Assembly (NCBI GenBank): GCA_032622095.1
Contig: CP136064.1
Span: 109,356,004-109,420,003, forward strand
Source: Siphonodentalium dalli
Lineage: Eukaryota > Mollusca > Scaphopoda > Gadilida > Siphonodentaliidae
Reading direction: 5' to 3'
DNA: 64,000 nt
In this document: in pieces, positions 43,696 to 56,485 of the stretch
Layout: the number at the start of each line of letters is the position of its first letter
Position numbering within the stretch: position 1 is the stretch's first letter
The notes under the pieces: model-generated
Told to the model about the DNA's origin: nothing
The model's input: only the letters and a program-made list of their open reading frames with translations
The model's database searches: none
Made by a program: the position numbers and the translations under genes

Positions 43696-45801
43696 GGGAC
43701 ACACTAATAGTTGTAGTCCGAGTCCGAGCCCAGTAAAATGTGTAGTTGGGATTTTCAATTTCATTTATTGTCGTTAATATAATTCCAATAGTGATGAATT
43801 TTGGATTGTGGAAAGTCATGCCAATTACAAATAAAAACAAATAAAAAGATAATTTGTAAGTCTTATATTTCAACTTTTATCGACATGTTTCGTTCTCCAG
43901 CACACTAAAAGTTGTAGTTGGAATCAGCCGAGCCAGCCGCCGAGTCGCTAATTAGCTGTCAATTGCTATTGTTGGGTGTGACTAAACACCGCCCGGACCA
44001 GCCCGGACCCCCCCCCCATATGGACTATATGAGTGATTTTAAGGGCAATATAAGTGCAGGTGTGTCATGGAAACCCACTCAGGGTCGCTATTAACCCTCA
44101 AAATGCCGGCATCGGAGAAAATGTTCGCCGCGAAATTAAGCTAACAGCCCGGACCGCCCCTGCTGCGTCCAGGTGTGATTTTAGTATTCATATCTGTGCG
44201 AGGGTGTTAATGAAACCCAAATACGCACGGAGAGTGGTCAAGGTCAAACGGAAGTGCCGCTTATTAACCCCTAAACTTCCCAGTTTCAGCCAGAATTACA
44301 AAATTGCGCCCCCAATAAACAAACTCACAGCCCGGACTCCCTTAATGTCCTCGTACTTCTAATAACTCCTTACATATGTGTTGTGGAACTACCCTCGACT
44401 ACACTCGCGAAGATACAAGGGCGAGTCGCCCACAAATGCCTGGCAATTAACCCCCAAAATGCCGCCATCGACTATTATGTTTACCCATAACGACGCTGAC
44501 AGCCCGGACCATCCCGATCCAGCCCGGACCCCCCATATGGACTATATGAGTTATTTTAAGGCCAATATAAGTGCAGGGGTGTCATGGAAACACACTCAGG
44601 GTCGCTATTAACCCTCAAAATGCCGGCATCGGCGAAAATGTTCGCCACGAAATGAAGCTAACAGCCCGGACCGCCCCTGCTGCGTCCAGGTATGATTTTA
44701 GTATCCATATCTGTGCGAGGGTGTTAATGAAACCCAAATACGCACGGAGAGTGGTCAAGGTCAAACGGAAGTGCCGCTTATTAACCCCTAAACTTCCCAG
44801 ATTCATCCAGAATTACAAATATTGCCCTTAAAATCACTCATATAGTCCATATGGGGGGGGGTCCGGGCTGGTCCGGGCGGTGTTTAGTCACACCGCTATT
44901 GTTAGGCGGCTAATTGGATTAAGTCAGTGGTGGGTCACATGAAGATCAAAGGGCAAGTAGTGGGAATAAAAACAAACAATGACTTTTGTTTATTAAGCAA
45001 CTTGATATATGAAGGTTTAGCAATTTTAAAGATTACTCTTCAGGAGAAAGTGTGTGGCCCTGAAAAGGGCCGTTTTTTATCTTGACTTCCATCTTCTTCG
45101 CCATGAACTGCACCTGAAATTATAAACTTGAAAAACATTAATAACACCTGAAATAAAACGTGATATTAGTAGGCCTACATTATTAATATATTATTTACTT
45201 AATGACACTATAATAATCCGATGATGCCTACCTCGTTTTCCGATACGTTTACCAAGGAGCTACACGTTCAGTGTGCGTCACTATAATGGTGACTGGCCTC
45301 AAGGTGAGTTAGGCATCAGTATAATTATATGGCTAATCTTCCTCGACTCGGTACCCGACGTTCTCAACTTGCTTCATGTTCTTGGGTGATATGATCACAC
45401 TTGTAACAACAAGTAACTGTATAAACATGCAGTACTTTGATTATATTTCACTATAAGTTGCAAACACTCTTGTCTTCACTCATAAATCCATTGATATGAG
45501 CCGCTAACATATATATGCCTAACAATAGCAATTAACAGCTAATTAGCGACTCGGCGGCTGGCTCGGCTGATTCCAACTACAACTTTTAGTGTGCTGGAGA
45601 ACGAAAAATGTCGATAAAAGTTGAAATATAAGACTTAAAAATTTTCTTTATTTTTTTTTATTTGTAATTGGCATAACTTTCCACAATCCAAAATTCATCA
45701 CTATTGGAATTATATTAACGACAATAAACGAAATTGAAAATCCCAACTACACATTTTACTGGGCTCGGCTCGGACTCGGACTACAACTATTAGTGTGTCC
45801 C
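43696..45801. mobile_element. 2.1-kb TIR element with 275-bp arms and 8-bp target duplication
   Basis: The arms at 43696-43968 and 45526-45801 are inverted near-copies starting GGGACACACTAATAGTTG. The octamer GATTTACC lies directly outside both ends (43688-43695 and 45802-45809). Long TIRs with an 8-9 bp duplication point to a Mutator-like or foldback element. No transposase is encoded. The interior consists of a nested element (43975-44894) and about 600 bp of unrecognised AT-rich DNA. A solo arm lies at 22001-22258. Confidence 0.8.
43975..44894. mobile_element. nested TIR element with internal ~170-bp satellite
   Basis: The ends GGTGTGACTAAACACC and its mirror extend about 70 bp through a CCCGGACC and poly-C/G segment to CATATGGACTATATGAGT. 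GCTATTGTTG and GCTATTGTTA flank the two sides, a 9-10 bp target duplication. Inside, CAGCCCGGAC recurs at about 44147, 44329, 44501 and 44661 with TTAACCC(C)(T/C)AAA, giving four degenerate units of 160-180 bp. The larger ORFs (44054-44362, 44571-44831) lie in paired units and look like satellite frames. Confidence 0.8.
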
Positions 45802-46074
45802 GATTTACCGGGCGTTAGTTCAAAATTATCTGATTCTAATTAATGGCCAGATTTCCGGTGAATACCGTGAATCGTGATCACATTGTGATCACAACGTGAA
45901 TTCAAGGATTGTACTATTTGTATATACATTCCGCTTTGTTTAATTTGAATGTGAATACTACTAGTGCTAGTTTTGTGAAAGTAACGTACACAGGATACAT
46001 AAATACACGGAGACACGCTTGTCCCAAACGACATATCAACACAAGTAAGAAGAAGTAAGATGGATGCTGATTGT

Positions 46075-47545
46075 TTATGTCTAGATCATGCCATGATTCA
46101 TGAATATCTACTAAAGCTAGAACGCCGTAGAGATCATATTCCACCTTTACAATTCCCAGGAAGTTTTTTTAAGTTTTGACAGGGAACCTTATAAAGTAAC
46201 GTGGGGATTGTACTTCTGTGTTCATACCTGTTGCTTAATGATTTATTCATCTGTAACTTGTAAGTGAAGTTCTCAGCTCGAGATTATATTATTTACGTGA
46301 CTTTTGAGACCCGATTCCGCGATAAATATTTATTTTATTTCCCTGTCACGAAAATTATATATATATATCTTTATAAGTAAAAAGATACTATGTTTCCGTA
46401 CATCGACCGACCCTAAAAATAACCCGCCGACCATAAACTTTTTATTGATATTTTGAGAAAAAGTCAAAATTTTCTAAAATTTACAGTTTTGTTACCACTA
46501 ATGCTCATAGATATTGATGACCTTTAGTGTGCAAAACACATGGTTTCTAACATATCCCTGTGAAAAGTGACCATAAAGTGACCATGAATTGACGGCTGTC
46601 TCAAAGGCCCCAGGTGTGTGATGGGTTGTGGATTGATGGGCATACATTTTGCAATTTTAATTTCCTGAGAGTGTATCTCAGACTATCTCCTGCCTGCTTT
46701 TACAGTGCTTTATGTCTTGTTTGGGACTTATGGAACACTATCAACAGACATGGTGGGTGTATATATACATGTATAGAGGTTATCACCACATATGTTAGGG
46801 GTATAGCTACTGTCTCCAAAAACCAGGCATGCTCGGTGGACGTACTGGCTACCCCCAGACAATGGGATGTAGTCGTCACAATACAAGTACAGTACCGTAC
46901 AGTACAGTATATATAATGGCGGTATTATTGGTAAAATTCTTATAAAAAGTTAGTGACATCAATTTCCTACCAAGTTTATAGCCAAATTTATTAAAATGTG
47001 CTACATGTCATGTATGTGAATAATAAAAAACATACCTAAGCATGAAATTTGATTTTTGTTATCAACCTTAATGTATATTTCCAGTTTCCACTGTGTTGGT
47101 CATGTAATACTAGTACTTTCCCCACAAAACGGGTTGGCATTTTATGTCACTTCGGTCGATGTAGTAATGTAGTTCAATATTTCTGCAGCTGGTTAATAAA
47201 TATCGAAATAAAATTAAAAACCAAAATTTCCCTACCTATAGTACCTACCCTAATTTTTTCGCTCCGTTACCGGAAACATACAATCTTTTTTCTTTGGCTT
47301 AAGCGACATAACGCGAAAGCAATTCTGTAATATCGAGCTGGGAACTTCACGTACCGATGAATAAATCATTAAGCCACAGGTACATGTATGAACAAAGAAG
47401 TACATTCCCCATGTTATTTTTTTGGACTTTATAAGGTTCCCTGTCAAAACTTAAAAAAAGTTCCCGGGTTTTGTACAGGTGGAATATGATCTCTACTGGC
47501 GTTAGCTTTAGTAGAGATTCATGGCATGATCTAGTTTATGTCATG
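46075..47545. mobile_element. 1.5-kb element with ~215-bp inverted arms
   Basis: The arms at 46075-46290 and 47325-47545 share TAGATCATGCCATGA, AGATCATATTCCACCT, TTTTTAAGTTTTGACAGGG and TTAATGATTTATTCATC, about 85% alike by eye. No target duplication was identified. No transposase was found. The interior (46291-47324) has no recognised gene. Confidence 0.7.
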
Positions 47546-47812
47546 ATGACATGTAAATCCTACCACACAGTGGCGCTCTCTATTTGTGGAACTTTTGGGC
47601 AAATTGCATGCTGCTTCGGGGAAGGTTGTGCAAACTTACTGTAATTTCTACATTTCAGTCCGTTTATACCTATAATTCAAATGTGTTTTACTGCGTACAT
47701 GCAATGCATAATCTGAACTGATAGTGTGCCCTTTTTTTTGGAACTTCTCCGGGTACCAAATTCATTTGTTACAGAGTGTTTATTTTAGCTTAGGCATGGA
47801 ATAGGATGCTAT

Positions 47813-49272
47813 TAATATGATAAGAACGTACTACGTTATTCGAAAACTTACTCCATCCAAGGCCATGATATTATAAATGAGAAACAAAATTATCATTATA
47901 CGAGGTCACCATTCGTAGATTTGCTGAAATTTCAATAATGTTTCAAAGTCTAAAAGACTAAATTGAATCGCGATATGCATATAATAATAATAGCATATCA
48001 TTAGCACCAATAGTGCTATCAAGTACCAATCACTGTAGCAGAAGTGTACATGCAATATCCAGTGCATTGAATGAATCATGAGTATGGCCTGGTTGAACTA
48101 CTACTGTGTGGCGGGTCACACTCGTCTTCGGGCTAATGAGGCCATGTATGCATGGTGTTATGAACGGTTTGTATTGTGAATGGGTTAAATTATCTGCTCG
48201 TAAACCCTCACAGTAGACAATTTTATACCAGGTTCTATTCAGTATTCAGAAATAGCTCGCAATGGAAATTTGCATGGTACATATTTTGTTAAGATTTTTT
48301 GGTCAAAGGTGGTAGCCGGATATTTGGTTTAAATAACCATCAGTGGCAGTGCTTTGGTTTGTTTTGTCCATCAGTCTGTCTGGATCATTTTATGTTTTAC
48401 TTTTACAAACATTTCAGAGTTAATAAATGGCTGATATATAGAGTCCCGACGAATCTGCCAAAATGAGGACTTAGCCCACCAGATGTACACAGGTACAATG
48501 AACCTAAATGCCTGACTTAAATAACTAATAGTTGTATTAAATGCTATTTCTAAATCATGTATATATGAACCCCATGTTATGTAAATAGTATGAGATAACC
48601 AAAACACTAATCGCCAGATATACCCCATGCATTAAGTGAACTTTGGTTAGAAATTCCACCAAATTGTTTATAACGTATCAGTATAGCGCTAGCTAACCCT
48701 CACCTTTCAAGATTTCGGTGTTGAATGAGTCACTGCGAATAAGTCTCCTAAACACATTTCCTCGGTGTTGAGTGTTGTTCTTAACTTCTTATTGCTCACT
48801 CTCTATGTGCTGTATATAAACAAACGCTCGACTCACACAATGTGTGTTTTGATGATAATATGGCATTCATACTATCATAGTATTATACTATTATAGTATA
48901 ATATTAGTATATTCTTTACAACATACAGGGTCAGGGTATTATAATTTAGTAACTGGTATTCCTAAATTATAACCTATAACGAAGGCCATCCATGTCTTAA
49001 CCAATAAGGTCCAAATGATATGTATGCTTTCAGTAACAGTGCGTGGAACATACATTCAATTGTTATAATTTATGCCGGTACATGTCCCTGAAATATAAAT
49101 ACACGGCACCATTGAAACCGGATTTAAACCGGCACATGCGACTTGAGAATATACTTCAAAGTATCAACCTGTGCGGGTACAATTATTATTCATCTAATCT
49201 AATTGTATATTTACATATCATGGCCTTGGATGGAGTAAGTTTCGAATAACGTAGTACGTTCTTATCATATTA
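47813..49272. mobile_element. 1.46-kb element with ~57-bp TIRs
   Basis: ATATGATAAGAACGTACTAC to CCAAGGCCATGATAT at 47813-47872 is mirrored at 49216-49272 with about one indel. The interior is non-coding. It directly abuts the inverted copy of the 42.5-kb unit. TA-rich flanks hide any target duplication. Confidence 0.75.
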
Positions 49273-49495
49273 TATTATTATATAAAACACACTTTGATTG
49301 GACAAGACGTTGTGACGTTGAATGTCGATGGGAAAACCTGATCTATTTTCAGGTCTGATAATAAGTTATGTTAACCTCTGAAGTATCTGACGTCACTCAG
49401 AACTGTTATTAACATGTTGTTTCATTAATGAGGTGAACATCGTTACGTTTTAACATAGGAATTGGGGAAAGAAACTTATGATCATATAATAAAAT
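49273..49495 (-). repeat. inverted copy of the 42476-42722 unit
   Basis: Shared words (reverse complemented) include AACACACTTTGATTGGAC, CTGACGTCACTCAGAACTG and ATTAATGAGGTGAACATCG. The hairpins that flank the 42-kb copy are missing. Confidence 0.8.
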
Positions 49496-49754
49496 TGGTG
49501 CACGGAGAGAAAATAAGACACGTCCGGTGAAACTTGTTACAAAATCAATGGAAACAAGAAACACCATAATAACTGACGCAATCCACTATAACAGAAACGG
49601 AAATAAACCACTAGATGAACATAAGGGATGCATATACTTCAACAAAGAATACACACTCGATGAAATGGAAGATAAAAGGAGACTGGAAAATTTAAAAATA
49701 AGGCGACACAAGGAGCAACATACATGTATAGTCACGAATAACCGTAAAAACTAA
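49496..49754 (+). pseudogene. LINE ORF1 C-terminal fragment (probable)
   Basis: Open from about 49496 to TAA at 49752. The residues TRPVKLVTKSMETRNTIITD, then YFNKEYTLDEMEDKRRLENL, followed by a Lys/Arg-rich tail, match the general layout of the C-terminal part of LINE ORF1 RNA-binding proteins: R-P-(V/L)-K, a short gap, I-(F/Y)-x-(N/K)-(K/R)-(E/D)-(L/Y)-T, then a charged helix. The start of the frame is not ATG and the upstream part is missing, so this is a truncated copy. Confidence 0.5.
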
Positions 49755-49817
49755 CTGAGAATTAATCCGATTATGATTGGTTTGTTAACAATTTAACGGA
49801 ATTATGACTAAACACCT

Positions 49818-49915
49818 TATAAATATGCGAGGGTCCCTATGGGAGACTCATATTATACAAGAGAATGCACTGGCACATATCTTGAATGTTGAAGCTCCCG
49901 TCATGAAAGGGTTAA
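49818..49915. mobile_element. half of a TTAA MITE related to 8094-8458
   Basis: AAATATGCGAGGGTCCCTATGG and AAGAGAATGCACTGGCAC echo the internal palindrome of the 8.1-kb MITE. The right end CATGAAAGGGTTAA carries TTAA at 49912-49915. The left end is missing. Confidence 0.55.
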
Positions 49916-50354
49916 TCCATGAAAAATGTGAGAGATACACCTTGATAGTTGTTACAATTTAAATCTTACACACACTGTACAATCACATGGATTTTAATTA
50001 TTCTAGCAGATACGCCTATTTATTTAAATATCACAGGATTCACCTGGCTGTACTCCATAATGTCAACAATAGAGTTATCCCTCGTGCACTGTCATTTCAC
50101 GACGTCTGATACATTTTCGCGCCAAAATCAACTCGACATGCAATGCACCAAACCAGATAAAAGTACAAATCAGCACACGACGAAGACGAACTTCAAAATA
50201 ATATTTGTATATTACAAATGACCAGAAATGGTACTACTTCAAAATATTTCCAATACAATGTTGGAAATACTCCATAGTCCTTATTTGGTGTTCGGTGGAA
50301 TGGGAGATATAACCTTAGAATCCAGTATAATAGTCAACATTCTATTTACTGGTA
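49916..50354. other. intergenic, nothing recognised
   Basis: The ORF 49949-50221 has no recognised motif. Confidence 0.4.
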
Positions 50355-50715
50355 TTAAAGGTACTCAATCCGATTCGATGGCCATCAGCTTCCAACAACA
50401 ACAACAACAACAACAACAGTTTTTTAAATGCCGCTTCAGTTATCAGAATCGATTAATTGCCCAACAATAACCACAGTCTACTAAAGTATAGAATTGCCCA
50501 AAACCTGTTATTTAGCAACATTTTGTTCAACGAGGTTTGCCCGGATTGACGGGTGTCTGACGCCCAAAGCTACCTGATTTTAGAGTTATCCATCTTCGTC
50601 CGCAATATGGTCCGAGACCGTCGGCTCGTTGACTTTTTGTCAGGTCGCCAAAAAGTACCGGTGAAGCCAAAGCAATAGTAATTTGGGAGCGTTAAATCGG
50701 ATTATGCATCTTTAA
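50355..50715. mobile_element. MITE, AGGTACTCAATCCGAT family (copy 3)
   Basis: The left end is TTAAAGGTACTCAATCCGAT, while the right end is the variant ATCGGATTATGCATCTTTAA shared with the 14.7-kb copy. TTAA lies at both ends. A (CAA)n run follows the left end. Confidence 0.75.
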
Positions 50716-52565
50716 TATTTGATCCTGTCATTTTTGTCAAAAATGCTTATTTTTACTCTATTGTTATAACATTGTTGTAAAAGTCAACCACAATTTGACA
50801 TTTCTAATTGTTTTATAATATGTTATGTTAATTTTTTAATTAATTTTAACTCTGTCTATGCGAAATACTCATTGACGAGTATTTCTACAATGGTTATCGA
50901 ACTAATTATCTGAACATTTCCCACTATAAATGAAAATGAATACTTCTGCACTTATAAATTCACGGTGGGGAATCACGTGGTTTCGACCTGATACTCATTT
51001 GTGTCCAAACTCACAATTGTTGCTCTAACATTTTGAAAAGTTGTCAGTCGAAGGATTCTCCTATAGATGTATTGATTTATGTGTATTCCACGAACCTGAT
51101 CCGACTGGCAACTTTGGCCAGAATGTTATAGAAAACTACGGAGTATTAACATATGAGGTATCAACTTTAAAAAAAAAATAAACTAGCATATGCTCGTAAC
51201 TGTCAAAATACTATGTTTTGCGTCAGTTCTTCATATATTATGTTTTGCTCTGCTCTATGCTAAACATATTTTTATTTGATAAACGATTTATAATTAATGA
51301 ATACTTATACTGTGTGCGCTTCGCTTGATACAGGGACGACTGCAAAAACATCACGCTTACTGTCGTTCCTGTTCCAACCAAATACATATATCTATACACA
51401 TATACATAACTATATGCAAATGGAACAGAGTGAAATTTATTTACTATGTATACATGTATATAACATTTGTAAATTAACATGTAATGAATTGTGTTGGAGA
51501 ATAAACTATGTTTAAAATTATGTTTTTGTGCGTTTGTACATTTTGAATGCGTGGTACTCACCAGCATCCAAACCACGTGATTCCCCAACGTGATATGATC
51601 TTTTCGCCTCTCTGTCGTCTGCTTAAATTTATTGAATATCCCATTATCATGAATAATATACCACTCTAAAGTACACTTTTATAACTGAATCCGAGCAGTG
51701 ACGTGGCTGGATGGTAACAGTGAGGTCAATTACAACTTATAATCTATGTTGTGTGAAATTTACAACCCAATGTTGTGTGAGGCATGCAATTACCAACTGT
51801 TGAACATTTTATTTTTATAGACCAACGCCAACCCCCAAACCCCCTGTCGCCACGTCACCGAATGGGATAATATATTTAGCATACAAAGGGTTAATATAAC
51901 ATATTATAAAGAAATTGCAGTTGCAAATGAAATTTCCCAAAAGTTTTGGAATGTTGATCTGTACGGCTAATTTCTAAGTTTGACACACCATAACGTCACG
52001 TTCACACGTCTTACCAAAATGCTTGGCTAAGATCATGAAGTTCTTCATATATGGCTATCAATAGCAATATGTGAATGCTAATTGGGAATTATTTTCAATA
52101 AAAACATAGCACATGCACACATAAGAGCTTCTTTGTGTAATGCCTTAAAATAGCAAATATCCTGGTCACAGTTCGTGTTGAAAAAATATCTCCCAGTTAC
52201 ATAAATTAGTTTTCTCTGGTTGCTATGACTCAACATTATTTTCATACCCCTGAATCAATCTAGCAAGTTCGGAGAAGAGATATACGATCTATACAACATT
52301 ATATATCGTTTTGCCCCCACAAACATCAAAGCATGGTTTAAACAGATTTTATTTTTACAATGCATATTATAACATCAAAGCATTTTAGCATGACCAGTAG
52401 ATAAGGATTCGTAATGGGTGTGTAACAATAATATCACTTCAGTAAATTGGTCCTTCTATTATATGCTATAGTTTAATAGGTACTGCATGCTGATTTAGCT
52501 ATACATGGTGTTGGTTGAGAAAATGATTTCCGATGTCATTGGCAAGACTGGCATAGTATTCCTGT
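50716..52565. other. intergenic with nested repeat pieces
   Basis: A repeat like 28630-28810 appears to be interrupted here. GGGGAATCACGTGGTTT near 50968 and its inverse near 51560-51580 bound an insertion of about 620 bp. 51740-51860 is a copy of the family at 30170-30480. No gene is recognised. Confidence 0.5.
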
Positions 52566-52777
52566 GTGAATGACGCGAGTGTATTAAATAAATATATAGT
52601 CTATACAGTCTATATATCAAATTTTATGACAATAAATTCACGAGAAAGTATATGCATATCTTACGTGATTACTCATGTTAAATTATTCTTTATGTTCGAT
52701 ATATGTTGTATTTATTATATGTGCAACTGCCCATTGGGTGTATTTTGTATTAAATCTTATCTTATCTTATCTTATCT
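52566..52777 (+). mobile_element. probable LINE 3' end with (CTTAT)n tail
   Basis: TGCAACTGCCCATTGGGTG, TATTTTGTATTAAAT and then four to five CTTAT units ending at 52777. A short 3' UTR ending in a pentamer tail is typical of 5'-truncated CR1/L2-type copies. No coding part remains. Confidence 0.5.
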
Positions 52778-54358
52778 GATAACGGGCACATTCAGTCTGG
52801 CTTGGTTTTAATCTTTTTATTCAATTATTATTTTTTTTATTATTATTATTAATTAATGATTCCATATCAACATCATTGCCATATTCACAGGTAGTGAATG
52901 CACTTAAAATAGGAATTGTCCCGTTTCGGGTTTGTTCTATCGAATATGTTCTTGTTCTCAGGGAAGAGTTTCCTTCACATGCACTTAATGGTTTCATTAC
53001 ATAAGTTCTGGGTGGATGTACCTTCAGTGCTATATCAATAGTACATATGCTATTATATAATTATGTACCTGTTAAAGTGCTTTTGTCGTGTATTAGTATT
53101 TAAATATGTATATATCACATGTCATATGTATTGGTTTATTAAGATTATAAAGAATTGAATTGAAAAGTGTTTGAATAAGTTTCTATAATATATACAGGGA
53201 GTATTTAGGGTATTAGAGTATTTAGAGTATTTAGAGTATTTAATGCATGTATGTCGGTATTGTAAATATATGCCTATAAGCTATAGTTAACAATTAATAC
53301 CGTGTGGATGTTTTCACCATGTGTTCAGAAATTGTGACACACAAAAGTGGGAAACATAGAGAAACATAGCTTGGCCTATTAATTACAAACCGGCCACACT
53401 TCAACAGTTCACAGCTTTCATGTCGCGAAAAATTATACCTGCCGAATTCAAACACCGAGATAAGGTCCTTAAGCGTGAAAACGGGGATAGCAACAGATAA
53501 GTTATAAATATTATACCAGTCATTACCTCTAAATACACATGCAAATGCTGAAATTTGACATGTATTCCTCCCCAAACAGGCGACAAATTAAATCCACTTC
53601 TCAGAAAAGAGCGTGCGACGGTAACGTATCGCTTGACCGATTTCCATGCAAATAAAACAGCGATTATGGAAACCCGTAGTGGCAAAAATTCCTTATTTTT
53701 CATATCTCCGGCAGAAATCCCATTACCTCACATCAAGATGGAATTTCGTACATTATGCGTAAATAAACCCATTAGGCTAGGAAAATCGTTACATGTGCGT
53801 CGCTATGGAACATGTCCAAACTGTGTCACTAGGATCAAATACCTATTAAATTAAATACCCATTAAATTAAATTTACCAGTCGTGATTTCCGTGAAAAACT
53901 ATGGAAAATTAAACCATATATAGCTGCATACTCATAATAAACTATACACACAGAAAATTATAAATTTAAAAACGCTATCTGAACCGTCGTGTATATATCC
54001 TACATCTTGCCAGTCATCCCCGTCCCAAACAAAATCACATGCCAGTTGATATTCGATATGGAACCTCACCAATACCCCATCATCTTGTACTATACTTCTA
54101 ATCATCATACACCTTTTCTCCCAATTCTCATATATATTTGTGTATTTATGAACTTACATGTTGCTTGCTTGTCTTGTATATATCTGAGGTTCAATAACCT
54201 GTTCTCACTAACTGATCCGAAACACCGCTTTTCACATAGCTGTGGAAACTTTGAGTACCAGGTGCCAACGTCGAAAATGTTAAAGTACAATGAAATTTTC
54301 TCAAACCACAAGACCCAATTGCTGCTCATTTTAATATCGAACCACCGACTAAAATATC
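52778..54358. other. possible 5' UTR of the LINE; otherwise unassigned
   Basis: A frame at 53555-53854 (first codon TTG) and two minus-strand frames overlap here without recognised motifs. The 5' boundary of the LINE could not be fixed, and part of this stretch may belong to it. Confidence 0.35.
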
Positions 54359-56485
54359 ATGACCTGTTCGATACAACAATATAGGGCAGCAGTTGGGGTT
54401 TTTGATTTGAAGAAAAAGACACCGAATACCCTCGTGGCTAGAGGCGAATCCCTGAAATATAGCTTCCGAGCACAAAATCTTAAATTATTATTCATCTCAA
54501 CATTTTTCATACTGATATTATCAGGTGATATTGAAATCAACCCTGGTCCTACCACCAGCGAAAATAACCACACAATTTCAATCTTCCATTACAACATCAG
54601 AAGTATTAGAAATAAATTAGAAAAGATTGTTGATACCATTAACGATTTCGATGTGCTGTGTTTTAGTGAAACTCACCTGGACCCATCATTCTGTTCGGAT
54701 AGTCTAAAAATTCCGGGTTATCAAGACCCTGTTCGGAAAGATCGCGACTCTCGAGGTGGAGGTATATGTGTTATGTTCGCGACCCATATAATATACAGGC
54801 GGAGACATGAACTAGAATTTGACTCATCAATACTTTGGTTTGAATTATTTTCCAAAAAATGCCATATTATGCTAGGAATGTCATATAGATCAGATCAGTT
54901 CTGCGATCCAAAATACTGGGAATACCTAGAGACATCGATATCAGATGCACTTGACATATCAGAAAATATTATTATCACGGGGGACTACAATTCCAATCTC
55001 CTAGATGCATCTTCTAAGTTGAAAGAAATCATAGACCGATATAGCATAAAAAATGTTATAACATCTCCTACAAGAATATCACGCTCATCGAGTACGCTAT
55101 TAGATCCAATTATTATCAGCAATTCGTTTCGTGTACTAGAAGCCGATGTAATAAATCCTGGAGTCTCTGACCATTTGGGTGTATATGTGTCATTATCCTA
55201 CGATTACTCAAATGTGACATCTTTTCGCAGAGTAGTGTGGAACTACTCCAGAGCAAATTTCGAAAGAGCCAATGAATTGCTCGGAAACACAAACTGGGAT
55301 GATCTCTTATCGGGTCTTGACATCGATTCGGCCACAATAATTTTCCAAAATAAATTTAATTCAATTATGCGAGAAACAGTCCCCCAATCATCTGTTACGG
55401 TTCGACCTAAGGACAAAATCTGGTTTAATTCAGAAATCCGAAGAGAAATTCGCAAACGTGAAAGATTACGAACCAAAGCTCTAAGAAACAATAACCCCGA
55501 TACTTGGCAAAATTTTAAGCATTCCAGAAACAAAGTAAATAATATGAAAAAGTACGCCAAATCCAAATTTGAAGAAAAATTGGAAGACTGCGCGAAGGGA
55601 TCTTCATCGCCTCGCGATTTCTGGCAACTAATAAATTACCTCCTATGTAAAAAGAAAACAACGAATATTCCGCCCCGGTACTGCTCCAGCGACAATATAA
55701 ATACCGTAAATGTAAATGGAAGACTATACGCAACTGATGATCTAGATAAGGCCAACATACTGAACAAGAGCTTCATTTCAAATTCATCGATACATGACTC
55801 AAATCACAGTTTACCTTTTTTAAATTCTCGTTGTAGCAATACTATGAACGACTTTGAGTCCACCGAAGACGAAATAATCTTAGCAATTAAATCTCTAAAA
55901 TTAAACAAGGCCAATGGCCACGATGGAATTAGTGCGAGAATGCTTCAAGCCACGGCTAAAAAAATTGCTTATCCTTTAAATTTACTCTTCCGAAAATCAT
56001 TCGATACCACAAAATTTCCATCTATATGGAAAAAGGCAAATGTTGTTCCCATCTTTAAAAAAGACGACCCTGCTGATAGTAAGAACTATCGCCCCATCTC
56101 GCTTCTACCATGCATTGGAAAGATATTCGAAAAAGTTGTCTTAAAACAGATCAGGAAGTTCTTTAATGAAAATGAACTAATATACTCACGCCAATCGGGT
56201 TTCATGCCAGGGCAAAGTACATCTCATCAACTCATAGATCTATATAATCACCTGAGCCAATCTCTCGACAATGGCTTATATACGTGCTCTACTTTCTGTG
56301 ATATATCGAAGGCATTCGAGAGAGTTTGGCACAGTGTATTGGTACATAAACTGTCTAGTTATGGAGTGCGAGGGAAACCATTGAAATGGATAGAAAATTA
56401 TCTAAGAAACCGCCAGCAGCGCGTATTAGTAAATGACAGCTTTTCTGATTATGAGATCATCCCAGCGGGCGTCCCTCAAGGCTAA
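54359..56485 (+). pseudogene. LINE ORF, part 1: 2A, endonuclease, N-terminal RT
   Basis: 708 codons from ATG at 54359 (an in-frame TAA lies just upstream). Residues 41-64 are a hydrophobic run leading into SGDIEINPGP. D57-x-E-x-N-P-G-P64 is the 2A consensus, with predicted skipping between Gly63 and Pro64. APE endonuclease motifs follow: Asn79 in FHYNIRS, Glu104 in FSETHLD, GDYNSN at 208-213, and SDH at 270-272. RT motifs are NYRPISLLP, SGFMPGQST, and FCDISKAFERVWH (catalytic Asp present; Glu replaces the more common Asp after AF). The frame stops at TAA in VPQG-stop, where the family has Ser or Cys, so one base change explains it. All endonuclease catalytic residues that I can identify are intact. 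Confidence 0.85.

Noticed and set aside
44054-44831. Paired ORFs (102 and 86 codons) with similar products
   Set aside because: Both lie in tandem satellite units inside a TIR element; similarity reflects repeat duplication, and other units are not open.
53555-53854. 99-codon ORF upstream of the LINE considered as ORF1
   Set aside because: Starts with TTG, lacks any RNA-binding or coiled-coil pattern, and overlaps minus-strand ORFs of similar length.
55116-55733. Minus-strand ORFs inside the LINE
   Set aside because: Antisense shadows of the conserved endonuclease-RT frame.
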